Shown one piece after another: positions 8,402 through 17,976 of a stretch of 61,377 nt of DNA (position 1 is the stretch's first letter; every line of letters starts with the position of its first letter). The stretch is from Streptococcus sanguinis (GTDB lineage: Bacteria > Bacillota > Bacilli > Lactobacillales > Streptococcaceae), in NCBI RefSeq assembly GCF_003943735.1, contig NZ_RJMV01000003.1:248647-310023 (forward strand). The letters are read 5' to 3'. The notes under the pieces are model-generated. The model ran no database searches, was not told where the DNA came from, and worked only from the letters and a program-made list of their open reading frames with translations. The position numbers and the translations under genes are program-made.

Positions 8402-8473
8402 TGGGGTATAGCCAAGCGGTAAGGCAAGGGACTTTGACTCCCTCATGCGTTGGTTCGAATCCAGCTACCCCAG
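8402..8473 (+). tRNA. tRNA-Gln (TTG)
   Basis: Acceptor stem TGGGGTA/TACCCCA, anticodon stem AGGGA/TCCCT with loop CTTTGAC (anticodon TTG), T arm TGGTTCGAATCCA, discriminator G at 8473. CCA is not encoded. It lies 49 bases after tRNA-Tyr and is probably in the same transcript. Confidence 0.96.
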
Positions 8474-8636
8474 TTCTTAGGTAATAGATCTGATAAAATA
8501 ATAAAATGTCTTTAGGTGTTTTATTTCTTTATAGGATGGAAATCGTTAACGATAGATCAATGTCATTTGCGGGTGCTTAGGAAAATAAATAAGTAGTATG
8601 TCAAGCGTAAGCTTGATTGTTGGAGGATTTTTTTAG
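8474..8636 (+). promoter_or_regulatory. Leader region of the S1-type gene
   Basis: No gene is seen. The stretch carries a weak AT-rich inverted repeat (AATAAAA 8500-8506 with TTTTATT 8519-8525) that may end the tRNA transcript, and a small hairpin TCAAGC-GTAA-GCTTGA (8601-8616) a few bases before the GGAGG Shine-Dalgarno of the next gene. No convincing -35/-10 pair was found. The hairpin next to the ribosome-binding site could take part in control of ribosomal protein synthesis; that is inference. Confidence 0.35.
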
Positions 8637-9839
8637 ATGAATGAATTTGAAGATTTGCTAAACAGTGTTAGCCAAGTTGAGCCAGGTGACGTCGTTACTG
8701 CTGAAGTATTGACTGTTGACGCTAACCAAGCTAATGTTGCAATCGCTGGAACTGGTGTTGAAGGTGTTTTGACTCTTCGTGAGTTGACAAATGACCGCGA
8801 CGCTGATATCAACGACCTTGTAAAACCAGGTGAAACACTTGAATTGCTTGTTCTTCGTCAAGTAGTGGGTAAAGATACAGACACAGTAACTTACCTGGTA
8901 TCTAAAAAACGTTTGGAAGCTCGCAAAGCTTGGGACAAATTGGTTGGTCGTGAAGAAGAAGTTGTCACTGTTAAGGGCACTCGTGCTGTTAAAGGTGGAC
9001 TTTCAGTTGAGTTTGAAGGACTCCGTGGATTTATTCCTGCTTCAATGCTTGATACTCGTTTCGTTCGTAACACTGAGCGTTTTGTAGGTCAAGAGTTTGA
9101 TGCTAAGATTAAAGAAGTAGATCCAAAAGAAAACCGCTTCATCCTTTCACGTCGTGAGGTTGTAGAAGCTGAAGCTGCAGCAGCACGTGCTGAAGTCTTT
9201 GGTAAGTTGAACGTTGGTGATATTGTAACTGGTAAAGTTGCTCGCATCACTAGCTTCGGTGCTTTCATTGACCTTGGCGGAGTTGATGGATTAGTTCACT
9301 TGACTGAATTGTCGCATGAACGCAATGTATCACCTAAGTCTGTTGTATCAGTTGGTGATGAAATCGAAGTAAAAGTTCTTGACTTGAACGAAGAAGAAGG
9401 ACGTGTGTCTCTCTCTCTTAAAGCAACAACACCTGGACCATGGGATGGCGTTGAGCAAAAACTTGCTGCAGGCGATGTGATTGAAGGAACTGTAAAACGT
9501 TTAACTGATTTCGGTGCTTTCGTTGAAGTATTGCCAGGTATCGATGGATTGGTTCACATTTCACAAATTTCACACAAACGTGTTGAAAGCCCTAAGGATG
9601 CCCTTAAGGTTGGTCAAGAAGTGACTGTTAAGGTTCTTGAAGTGAATGCTGCTGATGAGCGTGTATCACTTTCTATCAAGGCTCTTGAAGAACGTCCAGC
9701 TCAAGAAGAAGGACAAAAAGATGAGAAACGTCAATCACGTCCTCGTCGTCCAAAACGTCAAGAAAAACGTGACTTTGAACTTCCAGAAACTCAAACTGGA
9801 TTCTCAATGGCTGATTTGTTTGGCGATATTGAATTGTAA
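8637..9839 (+). CDS. rpsA: 30S ribosomal protein S1-type RNA-binding protein
   Basis: A 400-residue protein of four S1 (OB-fold) RNA-binding domains. The third and fourth (about 190-265 and 275-350) are the most typical, each with the GxVxxxxxFGAFVxL..GxxGLVHxSxxS pattern; the first two are more diverged. The tail is basic ([10 protein letters not shown]). E. coli S1 has six domains; four is the usual Firmicutes form, thought to help mRNA binding on the ribosome or act as a general RNA chaperone. GGAGG precedes the ATG. The strongly biased codon use (CGT, GGT, GTT, CTT) suggests high expression. A strong terminator follows. Confidence 0.95.
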   Translation: MNEFEDLLNSVSQVEPGDVVTAEVLTVDANQANVAIAGTGVEGVLTLRELTNDRDADINDLVKPGETLELLVLRQVVGKDTDTVTYLVSKKRLEARKAWDKLVGREEEVVTVKGTRAVKGGLSVEFEGLRGFIPASMLDTRFVRNTERFVGQEFDAKIKEVDPKENRFILSRREVVEAEAAAARAEVFGKLNVGDIVTGKVARITSFGAFIDLGGVDGLVHLTELSHERNVSPKSVVSVGDEIEVKVLDLNEEEGRVSLSLKATTPGPWDGVEQKLAAGDVIEGTVKRLTDFGAFVEVLPGIDGLVHISQISHKRVESPKDALKVGQEVTVKVLEVNAADERVSLSIKALEERPAQEEGQKDEKRQSRPRRPKRQEKRDFELPETQTGFSMADLFGDIEL

Positions 9840-9846
9840 TTAGGTA

Positions 9847-9876
9847 AAAGAAGTTGAGAAATCTCAACTTCTTTTT
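9847..9876 (+). terminator. Terminator of rpsA
   Basis: A 13-bp stem (AAAGAAGTTGAGA / TCTCAACTTCTTT) with a two-base gap and a following T-run. Confidence 0.92.
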
Positions 9877-9887
9877 CTGATTTTCAC

Positions 9888-9916
9888 TTGTATTTTCAGA
9901 GAAAATCAGTTATAAT
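9888..9916 (+). promoter_or_regulatory. Promoter of tRNA-Arg
   Basis: TTGTAT (9888-9893) and TATAAT (9911-9916) with a 17-base spacer, 10 bases before the mature tRNA. Confidence 0.75.
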
Positions 9917-9926
9917 GAATTAGTTG

Positions 9927-9998
9927 CCACCCTTAGTGTAATGGATATCACGTAAGATTCCGGTTCTTGAGATGGGAGTTCGATTCTCTCAGGGTGGA
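9927..9998 (+). tRNA. tRNA-Arg (CCG)
   Basis: Acceptor stem CCACCCT/AGGGTGG, D arm with GTG/CAC, anticodon stem TAAGA/TCTTG around TTCCGGT (anticodon CCG), T arm GGGAGTTCGATTCTCTC, discriminator A. I set the 5' end at the C of 9927 because this gives a perfect seven-pair acceptor stem; the preceding G would face an A. CCA is not encoded. Confidence 0.93.
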
Positions 9999-10011
9999 TG
10001 ACTTAAAATTG

Positions 10012-10032
10012 GACTCTTCGGAGTCTTTTTTT
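10012..10032 (+). terminator. Terminator of tRNA-Arg
   Basis: GACTC-TTCG-GAGTC followed by seven T. Confidence 0.85.
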
Positions 10033-10052
10033 CTTTCTTGGAGGAGAATGCA

Positions 10053-10469
10053 TTGATAGTAAAACTAATCGCCCATACCTTAATAGAGAAAAACGGAAAG
10101 TATTTGCTTATCAAACGCTCTAAAATAAAGCGCAGCCTTCCTAATGTCTATCCATCTTATTGGGATATTCCAGGTGGAAGTGTAGAAGAGAATGAACTTC
10201 CCAGAGAGGCGGCTCTACGCGAGGCTATGGAGGAGGTTAATCAAAAGATTCAGATTGATAGAATTATCCATGAAGATAGCCAGTTTGATTCTAGCAAAGA
10301 TACTGTTTTTACACGCTTAGTTTATGCGGGTAGGATTACGGAGCAGCGTGATATTATATTAGATCCAGAAGAGCATTCAGACTTTGTCTGGGTTACTTCT
10401 TTGAAAGACCTAGAGGGAAATCTCATCGTACCTTATTTGACTGATATTTTTGCTGACAAATCTGTATAA
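10053..10469 (+). CDS. NUDIX hydrolase
   Basis: NUDIX-fold pyrophosphatase. The Nudix box G-x5-E-x7-RE-x2-EE is present as GSVEENE...REAMEEVNQ at about residues 47-66; the glycine that normally follows EEx is Asn here. Substrate is unknown (nucleoside diphosphate derivatives are typical). I start at the TTG at 10053 (138 residues, first residues MIVKLIAHTLIEKNGKYLLI) because GGAGGAGA ends six bases before it; no in-frame ATG exists nearby. The coding region follows the tRNA-Arg terminator and is closed by a shared terminator with ldh. Confidence 0.85.
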   Translation: MIVKLIAHTLIEKNGKYLLIKRSKIKRSLPNVYPSYWDIPGGSVEENELPREAALREAMEEVNQKIQIDRIIHEDSQFDSSKDTVFTRLVYAGRITEQRDIILDPEEHSDFVWVTSLKDLEGNLIVPYLTDIFADKSV

Positions 10470-10475
10470 AGCAAC

Positions 10476-10511
10476 AAAAAAACATCCCCTTGTATTAGGA
10501 GATGTTTTTTT
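10476..10511. terminator. Two-way terminator between NUDIX gene and ldh
   Basis: AAAAAACATC(C)CC and GG(A)GATGTTTTTT form a hairpin flanked by A-run and T-run, so it can work in both directions between convergent genes. Confidence 0.88.
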
Positions 10512-10515
10512 ATAA

Positions 10516-11579
<1,064 letters not shown>

Positions 11580-11601
11580 GGTCAACTTGTGTATCTAGCG
11601 A

Positions 11602-11617
11602 TGTAAACGTTTTTACA
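11602..11617. promoter_or_regulatory. cre-like CcpA site upstream of ldh
   Basis: TGTAAACGTTTTTACA fits TGWAARCGYTWNCW at 13 of 14 positions. It lies about 58-73 bases upstream of the likely ldh start, the spacing of activating cre sites, and about 15 bases upstream of the gyrA -35. Confidence 0.7.
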
Positions 11618-11631
11618 AACGGTTCAAAATA

Positions 11632-11660
11632 CTGAAAAATTAAAGAAAATGTGGTATAAT
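11632..11660 (+). promoter_or_regulatory. Promoter of gyrA
   Basis: Extended -10 TGGTATAAT (11655-11660 for TATAAT) with a weak -35 CTGAAA 17 bases before. Confidence 0.65.
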
Positions 11661-11696
11661 AAAGGGTAGTTTAATATGAAAGAAAGGCATTTTTTA

Positions 11697-14156
11697 ATGC
11701 AGGACAGAAACTTAGTAAATGTTAATCTGACTAGTGAAATGAAGACTAGTTTCATCGATTACGCGATGAGCGTTATCGTGGCTCGGGCACTTCCAGATGT
11801 TCGTGATGGACTAAAGCCAGTTCACCGTCGGATTCTCTATGGTATGAATGAGCTGGGCGTGACGCCTGAAAAGCCTCACAAGAAATCAGCTCGTATTACT
11901 GGGGATGTCATGGGTAAGTATCACCCGCACGGAGACTCCTCTATTTATGAAGCGATGGTACGGATGGCTCAATGGTGGAGCTATCGCTATATGCTTGTAG
12001 ATGGCCATGGAAACTTCGGTTCTATGGACGGAGACGGGGCTGCTGCTCAGCGTTATACAGAAGCACGAATGAGCAAGATTGCTCTGGAGATGCTTCGTGA
12101 TATTAATAAAAACACTGTTGATTATATTGACAACTATGATGCCAGCGAGAGAGAGCCTGTAGTTCTTCCTGCTCGCTTCCCTAACTTGCTTGTAAACGGT
12201 GCGACAGGGATTGCAGTTGGGATGGCGACAAATATTCCACCGCATAATCTTGGTGAGTCTATTGATGCAGTTAAGCTTGTCATGGACAATCCGGATGCAA
12301 CAACTCGCGATATCATGGAAGTCCTTCCTGGACCAGATTTTCCTACAGGTGCACTTGTTATGGGTAAGTCTGGTATTCACCGGGCTTATGAAACAGGGAA
12401 GGGTTCGATTGTTCTTCGCTCTCGCACTGAAATCGAAGAGATGAAAAATGGCCGTGAGCGAATTGTCGTAACTGAGTTTCCTTACATGGTTAATAAGACT
12501 AAGGTTCATGAGCACATCGTTCGTCTTGTGCAGGAAAAACGCATTGACGGTATCACAGCTGTTCGTGATGAGTCCAACCGTGAAGGGGTCCGTTTTGTCA
12601 TTGAGGTTCGCCGTGATGCCTCTGCTCATGTCATTCTAAATAACCTTTTCAAGCTGACTCAGATGCAGACCAATTTCAGCTTTAATATGTTGGCTATTCA
12701 AAATGGTGTGCCAAAGATTCTGTCTCTGCGTGAGATTTTGTTAGCTTACATTGAACACCAAAAAGAAGTGGTGACTCGACGAACGGCTTTTGACAAAGAA
12801 AAGGCGGAAGCTCGAGCTCACATCTTGGCTGGTTTGCTGATTGCGCTTGATCACATTGATGAAGTGATTCGCATTATCCGTAATAGCGAAACGGACGCAG
12901 AAGCACAGGCTGAATTGATGGCTAAGTTTGAACTGTCTGAGCGCCAGAGCCAGGCTATCCTTGATATGCGCCTGCGTCGTCTGACTGGCTTGGAACGTGA
13001 TAAGATTCAGTCAGAGTATGACGAGCTGATTGCCTTGATTGCAGACTTGGCTGATATTTTGGCTAAGCCAGAGCGCGTTATCGCTATTATCAAGGAAGAG
13101 TTAGACGAGGTCAAACGTAAATTTGCGGATGATCGCCGAACTGAGCTGATGGTGGGAGAAGTTCTTTCTCTTGAAGATGAAGATTTGATTGAGGAAGCGG
13201 ATGTTTTGATTACCCTGTCCAATAAAGGCTATATCAAGCGTCTGAATCAGGCTGAATTTACCGCTCAGAAACGCGGAGGCCGCGGTGTTCAAGGAACTGG
13301 TGTCAAAGACGATGACTTCGTCAAAGAGCTGGTTTCAACAAGCACCCACGATAGACTGCTCTTCTTTACAAATAAAGGTCGAGTTTATCGTCTCAAAGGA
13401 TATGAAATTCCTGAGTACGGTCGGACAGCCAAGGGCTTGCCAGTAGTCAATCTCTTGAAACTTGATGAAGGAGAGACTATTCAGACTATCATAAATGTTC
13501 AGCAAGACCGAAGTGATGATTCCTATCTCTTCTTTACTACCCGTCATGGGGTGGTCAAACGGACCAGTGTAACAGAATTTGCTAATATTCGTCAGAATGG
13601 TCTCAAAGCTTTGAATTTGAAGGATGAAGACGAGTTAATCAATGTCTTTCTGACGGACGGTGCTGCAGACGTTATCATTGGTACTAAGTTTGGTTATTCT
13701 GTCCGCTTCAATGAGACAGTTGTCCGGAGCATGAGCCGTATAGCGACTGGTGTTCGCGGAGTCAATCTTCGAGAGGGGGACCAGGTCGTTGGAGCTGGTG
13801 TGATTGCTGAGGGAGACGAAGTGCTTGTCATCACAGAAAAAGGCTATGGTAAGCGAACTCTTGCTAGTGAGTATCCAACCAAGGGCCGTGGTGGTAAAGG
13901 GATTAAAACAGCCAATATCACTGATAAGAATGGACCTCTTGCCGGTCTGATGACAGTAACTGGCGAGGAAGATTTGATGATTATCACTAATACTGGTGTC
14001 ATCATTCGGACAAGTGTGGCGAATATTTCTCAGACTGGCCGCTCAACCATGGGAGTTAAGGTCATGCGTCTGGACCAAAATGCACAGATTGTCACCTTTA
14101 CAAGCGTCGAAGCAGATGATAAAGAAGATGTAGCAGAGGAAGAAAACGAATCGTAA
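11697..14156 (+). CDS. gyrA: DNA gyrase subunit A
   Basis: GyrA, the cleavage subunit of gyrase that adds negative supercoils with GyrB. Starting at the ATG at 11697 ([11 protein letters not shown], as in relatives) gives 819 residues; GAAAGG precedes it. An in-frame ATG at 11676 is almost at the expected transcription start and is unlikely. Catalytic tyrosine is Tyr120 in AQRYTEAR. The quinolone region [12 protein letters not shown] has Ser81 and Glu85, both unmutated. The C-terminal beta-pinwheel carries the GyrA box QKRGGRG at about residue 523. srtA follows after 14 bases, the conserved streptococcal gyrA-srtA pair. Confidence 0.98.
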   Translation: MQDRNLVNVNLTSEMKTSFIDYAMSVIVARALPDVRDGLKPVHRRILYGMNELGVTPEKPHKKSARITGDVMGKYHPHGDSSIYEAMVRMAQWWSYRYMLVDGHGNFGSMDGDGAAAQRYTEARMSKIALEMLRDINKNTVDYIDNYDASEREPVVLPARFPNLLVNGATGIAVGMATNIPPHNLGESIDAVKLVMDNPDATTRDIMEVLPGPDFPTGALVMGKSGIHRAYETGKGSIVLRSRTEIEEMKNGRERIVVTEFPYMVNKTKVHEHIVRLVQEKRIDGITAVRDESNREGVRFVIEVRRDASAHVILNNLFKLTQMQTNFSFNMLAIQNGVPKILSLREILLAYIEHQKEVVTRRTAFDKEKAEARAHILAGLLIALDHIDEVIRIIRNSETDAEAQAELMAKFELSERQSQAILDMRLRRLTGLERDKIQSEYDELIALIADLADILAKPERVIAIIKEELDEVKRKFADDRRTELMVGEVLSLEDEDLIEEADVLITLSNKGYIKRLNQAEFTAQKRGGRGVQGTGVKDDDFVKELVSTSTHDRLLFFTNKGRVYRLKGYEIPEYGRTAKGLPVVNLLKLDEGETIQTIINVQQDRSDDSYLFFTTRHGVVKRTSVTEFANIRQNGLKALNLKDEDELINVFLTDGAADVIIGTKFGYSVRFNETVVRSMSRIATGVRGVNLREGDQVVGAGVIAEGDEVLVITEKGYGKRTLASEYPTKGRGGKGIKTANITDKNGPLAGLMTVTGEEDLMIITNTGVIIRTSVANISQTGRSTMGVKVMRLDQNAQIVTFTSVEADDKEDVAEEENES

Positions 14157-14170
14157 AAGAGGACCTCTAT

Positions 14171-14926
14171 ATGGTACAAGGAAAAAGAAGTCGAAAAAGT
14201 AAACAAAAAAGCAAAAGAAATATTTTTATCAATATTGTTGCGACATTATTAATTATTGTGGCCCTTGGCTTAATCTTTAATGCGCAAATTCGAAACATGA
14301 TTATGGTTTGGCATACCAACCAATATCAGGTCAGCAAGGTTTCCAAAGACTCTATTAATAAAAATAAAAATGTTGAGACCAGTTTTGATTTTAACAAAGT
14401 TGAGTCGCTTTCTACAGAGGCGGTCATCAATGCGCAGTGGAAAGCGCAGCAACTGCCTGTTATCGGAGGTATCTCTATTCCAGAAGTATCCATGAATTTG
14501 CCAATCTTCAAAGGGCTGGATAATGCTGGATTGTATTATGGTGCTGGTACGATGAAAGAGACTCAGCAGATGGGGCAGGGGAATTATGCCTTGGCTAGCC
14601 ACCATGTCTTTGGCATCACAGGGGCTAGCAACATGCTCTTTTCCCCACTGGATCGTGCTAAGGCTGGCATGAAGATCTATATCACTGATAAAGAGCATGT
14701 CTATACTTATGTAATCACTAGTGTTGAAACGGTAACTCCAGATCGAACGGATTTGATTGAGGATACCGAAGGCGTTACAGAGATTACTTTGGTTACTTGT
14801 GAGGATGCTGCAGCAACCAATCGAACGATTGTCAAGGGAACGTTAGAAGGCTCTGTCGAGTATGACAAGGCTCCTAAGGATGTTCTTGAATCTTTCAGTA
14901 AGTCCTATAATCAAATGCAGATTTAA
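14171..14926 (+). CDS. srtA: Class A sortase
   Basis: Housekeeping sortase that cuts LPXTG surface proteins and links them to peptidoglycan cross-bridges. The 251 residues have a basic N-terminus, one membrane segment at about 17-37 (N-in, catalytic domain outside), then the sortase barrel with His in ALASHHVFG, Cys in TLVTCED and Arg in TNRTIVKG, the catalytic triad. Family length fits. AGAGGA precedes the ATG. It sits 14 bases after gyrA and is probably cotranscribed; the terminator follows after 23 bases. Confidence 0.97.
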   Translation: MVQGKRSRKSKQKSKRNIFINIVATLLIIVALGLIFNAQIRNMIMVWHTNQYQVSKVSKDSINKNKNVETSFDFNKVESLSTEAVINAQWKAQQLPVIGGISIPEVSMNLPIFKGLDNAGLYYGAGTMKETQQMGQGNYALASHHVFGITGASNMLFSPLDRAKAGMKIYITDKEHVYTYVITSVETVTPDRTDLIEDTEGVTEITLVTCEDAAATNRTIVKGTLEGSVEYDKAPKDVLESFSKSYNQMQI

Positions 14927-14949
14927 AGGCAAGAGACTAAAAAAATTTC

Positions 14950-14991
14950 ACTCCAAAGGTTAGAAAGAACTCTAACTTTTGGAGTTTTTTT
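14950..14991 (+). terminator. Terminator of gyrA-srtA
   Basis: Long stem ACTCCAAAGGTTAGA / TCTAACTTTTGGAGT with a six-base loop and a T-run. Confidence 0.92.
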
Positions 14992-15021
14992 ATATCAATT
15001 CTTGCTGATTTTGACTCTTTT

Positions 15022-15029
15022 TCCGAATA
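15022..15029 (+). promoter_or_regulatory. ComX cin-box-like site before radC
   Basis: TCCGAATA differs at one position from the cin-box TACGAATA used by the competence sigma factor ComX, follows a T-rich run and lies 19 bases before the radC start. radC is a known competence-induced gene in pneumococcus. Confidence 0.6.
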
Positions 15030-15048
15030 ATAAGGTAAGGAGGTTTCT

Positions 15049-15732
15049 ATGTATAGCATTTCATTTCAAGATGATATTAGCATGATGCCGCGGGAGCGTT
15101 TGATGAGAGAAGGAGCTGAAAAACTCAGTAACCAAGAGCTTCTATCAATTTTCCTCAGGACAGGCAACAAAAAAGAAACTGTTTTTCAAGTTTCTCAAAG
15201 AATTTTATCATCGATTTCCAGTTTGAACGATCTTAAGTATTTAACTTTGCAGGAATTGCAGACTATTTCTGGAATCGGTCCGATTAAGGCTGTGGAGCTG
15301 CAGGCCATTATCGAATTAGGACGTCGGATTAACCGAGCAGAGGTTCTGCAGAAAGAGCAGATTATGGGCAGTCAAAAATTAGCCCAGAAGATGCAGCAGG
15401 AATTGGGAGATATGAGGCAGGAGTGCTTGGTTGCTATTTATCTTAATAGTCAAAATCAAATTCTGCACCAGCAGACTATTTTTATGGGGACTGTCAGCAG
15501 AAGCATTGCTGAGCCGAGAGAAATTCTCCACTACGCTCTCAAGCATCTGGCGACATCTATCATACTGGTACACAATCATCCATCAGGCTCAGTCGTTCCC
15601 AGCAGAAACGACGATGAAGTAACCCAGCATATGAAAGAAGCATGTGAGATGATGGGCTTGGTTCTTTTGGATCATTTGATTGTGTCTAAGTCAAACTACT
15701 ATAGCTACCGAGAGGAGACAGATATGATATAA
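15049..15732 (+). CDS. radC: RadC / JAB-domain protein
   Basis: RadC family protein of 227 residues: N-terminal helix-hairpin-helix ([18 protein letters not shown], about 67-85) and a C-terminal JAB/MPN+ metal-protease-like domain with the motif HNHPSG followed by SRNDDEV, giving the HxHx7Sx2D metal site. Its biochemical role is unsettled; it is called a DNA repair protein but is dispensable for repair in tested streptococci. AAGGAGG precedes the ATG. The cin-box-like element upstream suggests competence induction. A two-way terminator separates it from the convergent amidotransferase gene. Confidence 0.95.
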   Translation: MYSISFQDDISMMPRERLMREGAEKLSNQELLSIFLRTGNKKETVFQVSQRILSSISSLNDLKYLTLQELQTISGIGPIKAVELQAIIELGRRINRAEVLQKEQIMGSQKLAQKMQQELGDMRQECLVAIYLNSQNQILHQQTIFMGTVSRSIAEPREILHYALKHLATSIILVHNHPSGSVVPSRNDDEVTQHMKEACEMMGLVLLDHLIVSKSNYYSYREETDMI

Positions 15733-15753
15733 TTTGATTTACTTGAATATAAA

Positions 15754-15782
15754 AAACTTCTATTCGAGTAGAACAGAAGTTT
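15754..15782. terminator. Two-way terminator
   Basis: AAACTTCT(A)TTC pairs with GAA(C)AGAAGTTT; A-run before and T after serve both convergent genes. Confidence 0.75.
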
Positions 15783-15800
15783 ATCTAGGAATAGAGGCTT

Positions 15801-16493
15801 TTAAAGAATATTGACAACATAATCAAACAGAGCTAGGTCTCCTTCTCTGGAGCCAAATAAGAACTCAGGGTGCCATTGGACACCAAGGAAAGGACTGCCG
15901 TCAATAGAAGTGATGGCTTCAATAATCTTATCGCGAGGATCATAGGCGATGACTTCTAGGCCAGTAGCCAAATCCTTGATACTTTGGTGGTGGAAGGAGT
16001 TGATTTCAGATGCAGGGCCATAGATTTCATGCAGAATAGAGCCATTCTTGGTCACCATGCTTTGAGTTGTGTACTCAGCAGAGCTATCTTGCCAATGATC
16101 TTCAATATCTTGATGAAGAGTACCACCCAGTGCGACATTATAAAGTTGAGTTCCGCGGCAGACAGTGAAGATTGGTTTATTTTGACGGCGAGCTTCCTTG
16201 ATTAAAGCTAATTCAAAAATATCTCGTTTGAGTAGATAATCATCGCTGTCAATGGCTTTTTCTTCACCATAGAATTGAGGGCATACATTCTGACCACCTG
16301 TGATGATTAATTTGTCGACAATGGAAACATACTGTTTAGCCATTTCTTCATCACCGATTGGCAAAATCATTGGAATTCCGCCAACTTCTTTGACACCCTC
16401 AACGAATCCTGTCGCTGTATAGCTCATATGGATGAAGTGATCGTCTGGGATTTCTCTTTCATTTCCGGTTATTCCAATAATAGGTTTACTCAT
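15801..16493 (-). CDS. Class I glutamine amidotransferase / peptidase C26
   Basis: A 230-residue gamma-glutamyl hydrolase-like protein of the peptidase C26 (PuuD-type) family, which cleaves gamma-glutamyl bonds such as gamma-glutamyl-GABA. The nucleophile is the Cys in FTVCRGTQLYNVALGG (about residues 109-124); the His and Glu of the triad are in VQWHPEF near the end. An oxyanion/substrate loop TGGQNVCPQFYG is also typical. The true substrate here is not known. It follows rex by 24 bases and is probably cotranscribed with it. Confidence 0.9.
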   Translation of the reverse strand: MSKPIIGITGNEREIPDDHFIHMSYTATGFVEGVKEVGGIPMILPIGDEEMAKQYVSIVDKLIITGGQNVCPQFYGEEKAIDSDDYLLKRDIFELALIKEARRQNKPIFTVCRGTQLYNVALGGTLHQDIEDHWQDSSAEYTTQSMVTKNGSILHEIYGPASEINSFHHQSIKDLATGLEVIAYDPRDKIIEAITSIDGSPFLGVQWHPEFLFGSREGDLALFDYVVNIL

Positions 16494-16517
16494 AGAGTGT
16501 TTAATACCTCTTTCAAA

Positions 16518-17165
16518 TTAATAATCATTTTTTCTCATGAAGTAGAGCAAAGTCTGCAGTTCACTAGTCAGGTCAACATACTGCACAACCACATCCTTAG
16601 GCAGGGATAGGTTTACAGGTGAGAAACAGAGAATGCCCTTGACACCAGCCTGAACTAAGATAGATGCAACTTCTTGAGCTTTTACGCTAGGTACAGTTAG
16701 GATAGCAGTTTGCACATTTCCTGACTGTATTTTTTCTTTGATTTGGGAAATTCCATAGATAGGAATCCCATCGCTGGTTGTGCTGCCAACTTCTGGATGG
16801 TCATCTGTGTCAAAAGCCATTACAACCTTCATTTTATTGCGCTCATGAAAACGATAGTGCAGCAGAGCCCGCCCCATATTACCAACGCCAACAATCATGA
16901 CATTGGTAATAGCATTGTCGTTCAAGAGATCAGCAAAAAAGTTCATCAATTTCTTGACATCATAACCAAATCCTCTGCGGCCAAGTTCACCGAAATAAGA
17001 AAAATCTCGTCTGACAGTAGCAGAGTCAATACCAATGGCTTCTGCAATTTGTTTTGAGTTTGCTTTTTCAATCTTCTCAGCATTAAAACGTTTAAAAATA
17101 CGATAGTAGAGCGATAGCCTTTTAGCAGTAGCTCGGGGAATTGTAGTATTTTTTTCAGTTTTCAC
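16518..17165 (-). CDS. rex: Redox-sensing transcriptional repressor Rex
   Basis: Rex senses the NADH/NAD+ ratio and represses fermentation genes when NAD+ is high. The 215 residues show the N-terminal winged helix ([19 protein letters not shown], then the recognition helix [14 protein letters not shown]) and the Rossmann NAD(H) domain with [13 protein letters not shown] at about 90-102. Length and sequence fit streptococcal Rex closely. Its promoter overlaps a Rex-like half operator, so autorepression is likely. It lies between the DUF4649 gene and the C26 amidotransferase, all leftward. Confidence 0.97.
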   Translation of the reverse strand: MKTEKNTTIPRATAKRLSLYYRIFKRFNAEKIEKANSKQIAEAIGIDSATVRRDFSYFGELGRRGFGYDVKKLMNFFADLLNDNAITNVMIVGVGNMGRALLHYRFHERNKMKVVMAFDTDDHPEVGSTTSDGIPIYGISQIKEKIQSGNVQTAILTVPSVKAQEVASILVQAGVKGILCFSPVNLSLPKDVVVQYVDLTSELQTLLYFMRKNDY

Positions 17166-17188
17166 AAAATCACAACCTTTCTAATTCT

Positions 17189-17220
17189 ATTTTATAGGAA
17201 GTTTGTGAAAAAATCAACTA
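17189..17220 (-). promoter_or_regulatory. rex promoter with Rex-like operator
   Basis: On the minus strand TTGATT (17217-17212), 17-base spacer, TAAAAT (17194-17189). On the plus strand 17203-17220 reads TTGTGAAAAAATCAACTA: one perfect Rex half-site (TTGTGAA) and a poor second half, lying over the -35/spacer. Confidence 0.5.
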
Positions 17221-17289
17221 ATTAAGAGTGTTTGATTCACTAAAAAGGAAAAGAGTGAAAGTTTAAGTTATGTTGTAACTGCGAAGAGA

Positions 17290-17511
17290 TTAGTCCTGGT
17301 AGGGGCTCAGGTCTAACTGGTACATCTGGCGGTACAAGTCCCCAATTAGCCCTGCAAAAGGCAGCCGGTGTCCATTATAAGTGATGGAAAGTACTTTGAG
17401 AGAGTCAGGAACTGTGACGCAGCCAGAGAAGGCGAGAAGAAATTCGTCGAAGTCTTCATAGGTAAGTGTCCGTTTCACCTTATATGAGTCCAAATAGGTC
17501 AGTTCAACCAT
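17290..17511 (-). CDS. DUF4649 family protein
   Basis: A 73-residue protein of unknown function that begins MVELTYLDSYKVKRTLTYEDFDEFLLAFSGC and contains NGHRLPFAGLIGDLYRQMYQ, the pattern of the DUF4649 family of streptococci. No membrane segment. Its ATG is embedded in the last codons of a 47-codon frame upstream (ATGGTTGA overlap), implying translational coupling if that frame is real. It belongs to the leftward cluster that contains the cysteine desulfurase and DUF1831 genes. Confidence 0.8.
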   Translation of the reverse strand: MVELTYLDSYKVKRTLTYEDFDEFLLAFSGCVTVPDSLKVLSITYNGHRLPFAGLIGDLYRQMYQLDLSPYQD

Positions 17512-17647
17512 TGTTAATCCTTTCTTTGGGTTCGGTTGGTCTTTTCTTCAAGTGTTCTAAGTAGAAGTCAAGCTCGTTTAAATTTTGAAGATTCAAAACC
17601 AAAAAAGCAAAATTGCGAGAATCTTGCTTATTGTGGTGTCTTTTCAA
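17504..17647 (-). CDS. Possible 47-residue protein between DUF1831 and DUF4649
   Basis: A short frame that fills the gap between two recognised genes. It would start with TTG at 17647-17645, with GAAAG eight bases upstream, inside the last codons of the DUF1831 gene, and stop at TGA 17506-17504, overlapping the DUF4649 start by eight bases (ATGGTTGA). The product, about 47 residues, begins MKRHHNKQDSRNFAFLVLN and ends in HLKKRPTEPKERINNG; it is amphipathic with a central LNELDFYLEHLKK helix. Both overlaps are typical of coupled genes in operons. No known family is recognised, so function is unknown. Confidence 0.45.
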   Translation of the reverse strand: MKRHHNKQDSRNFAFLVLNLQNLNELDFYLEHLKKRPTEPKERINNG

Positions 17648-17975
17648 AAATATTTCTTTCAACCAGGCTATCCATCAAGAAATAAAATTTTTGCTGGATA
17701 ATGTGATGGTCTTCTGATTTGAAAATATTGACCAAGCGCAGGCCTGATTTGTCAGTGATGTTGATTTTGAAACCATTCAAATCTTTATTGACGATTATTT
17801 TCAGCAGAAAACCATTTCCGCTGTTGGGAACAGATTCCAGCAGACGAGAGAGTTCATAGTTGCCAACCTTGCTTTCAGCGAATGTATTGTCGCGCAAGGT
17901 AAATTTCTTGACATTTGGGTGAAGTGAATAGGTATATTCACAGTTTGCTAAGCTAACAGATGTTTGAAAGGCCAT
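17628..17975 (-). CDS. DUF1831 family protein
   Basis: A 115-residue protein (MAFQTSVSLANCEYTYSLHPNVKKFTLRDNTF...) with the pattern of the DUF1831 family, small alpha/beta proteins found next to cysteine desulfurase genes in lactic acid bacteria. The placement one base after the desulfurase gene, with GGAGG overlapping that gene's end, suggests the two work together, perhaps in sulfur transfer; this is inference. It has one cysteine (residue 12 region) but no recognised catalytic motif. Confidence 0.8.
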   Translation of the reverse strand: MAFQTSVSLANCEYTYSLHPNVKKFTLRDNTFAESKVGNYELSRLLESVPNSGNGFLLKIIVNKDLNGFKINITDKSGLRLVNIFKSEDHHIIQQKFYFLMDSLVERNIFEKTPQ

Positions 17976-17976
17976 C

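Noticed and set aside
11886..12629. 247-codon open frame antisense to gyrA
   Set aside because: Shadow of gyrA codon usage; no ribosome site, no recognisable protein.
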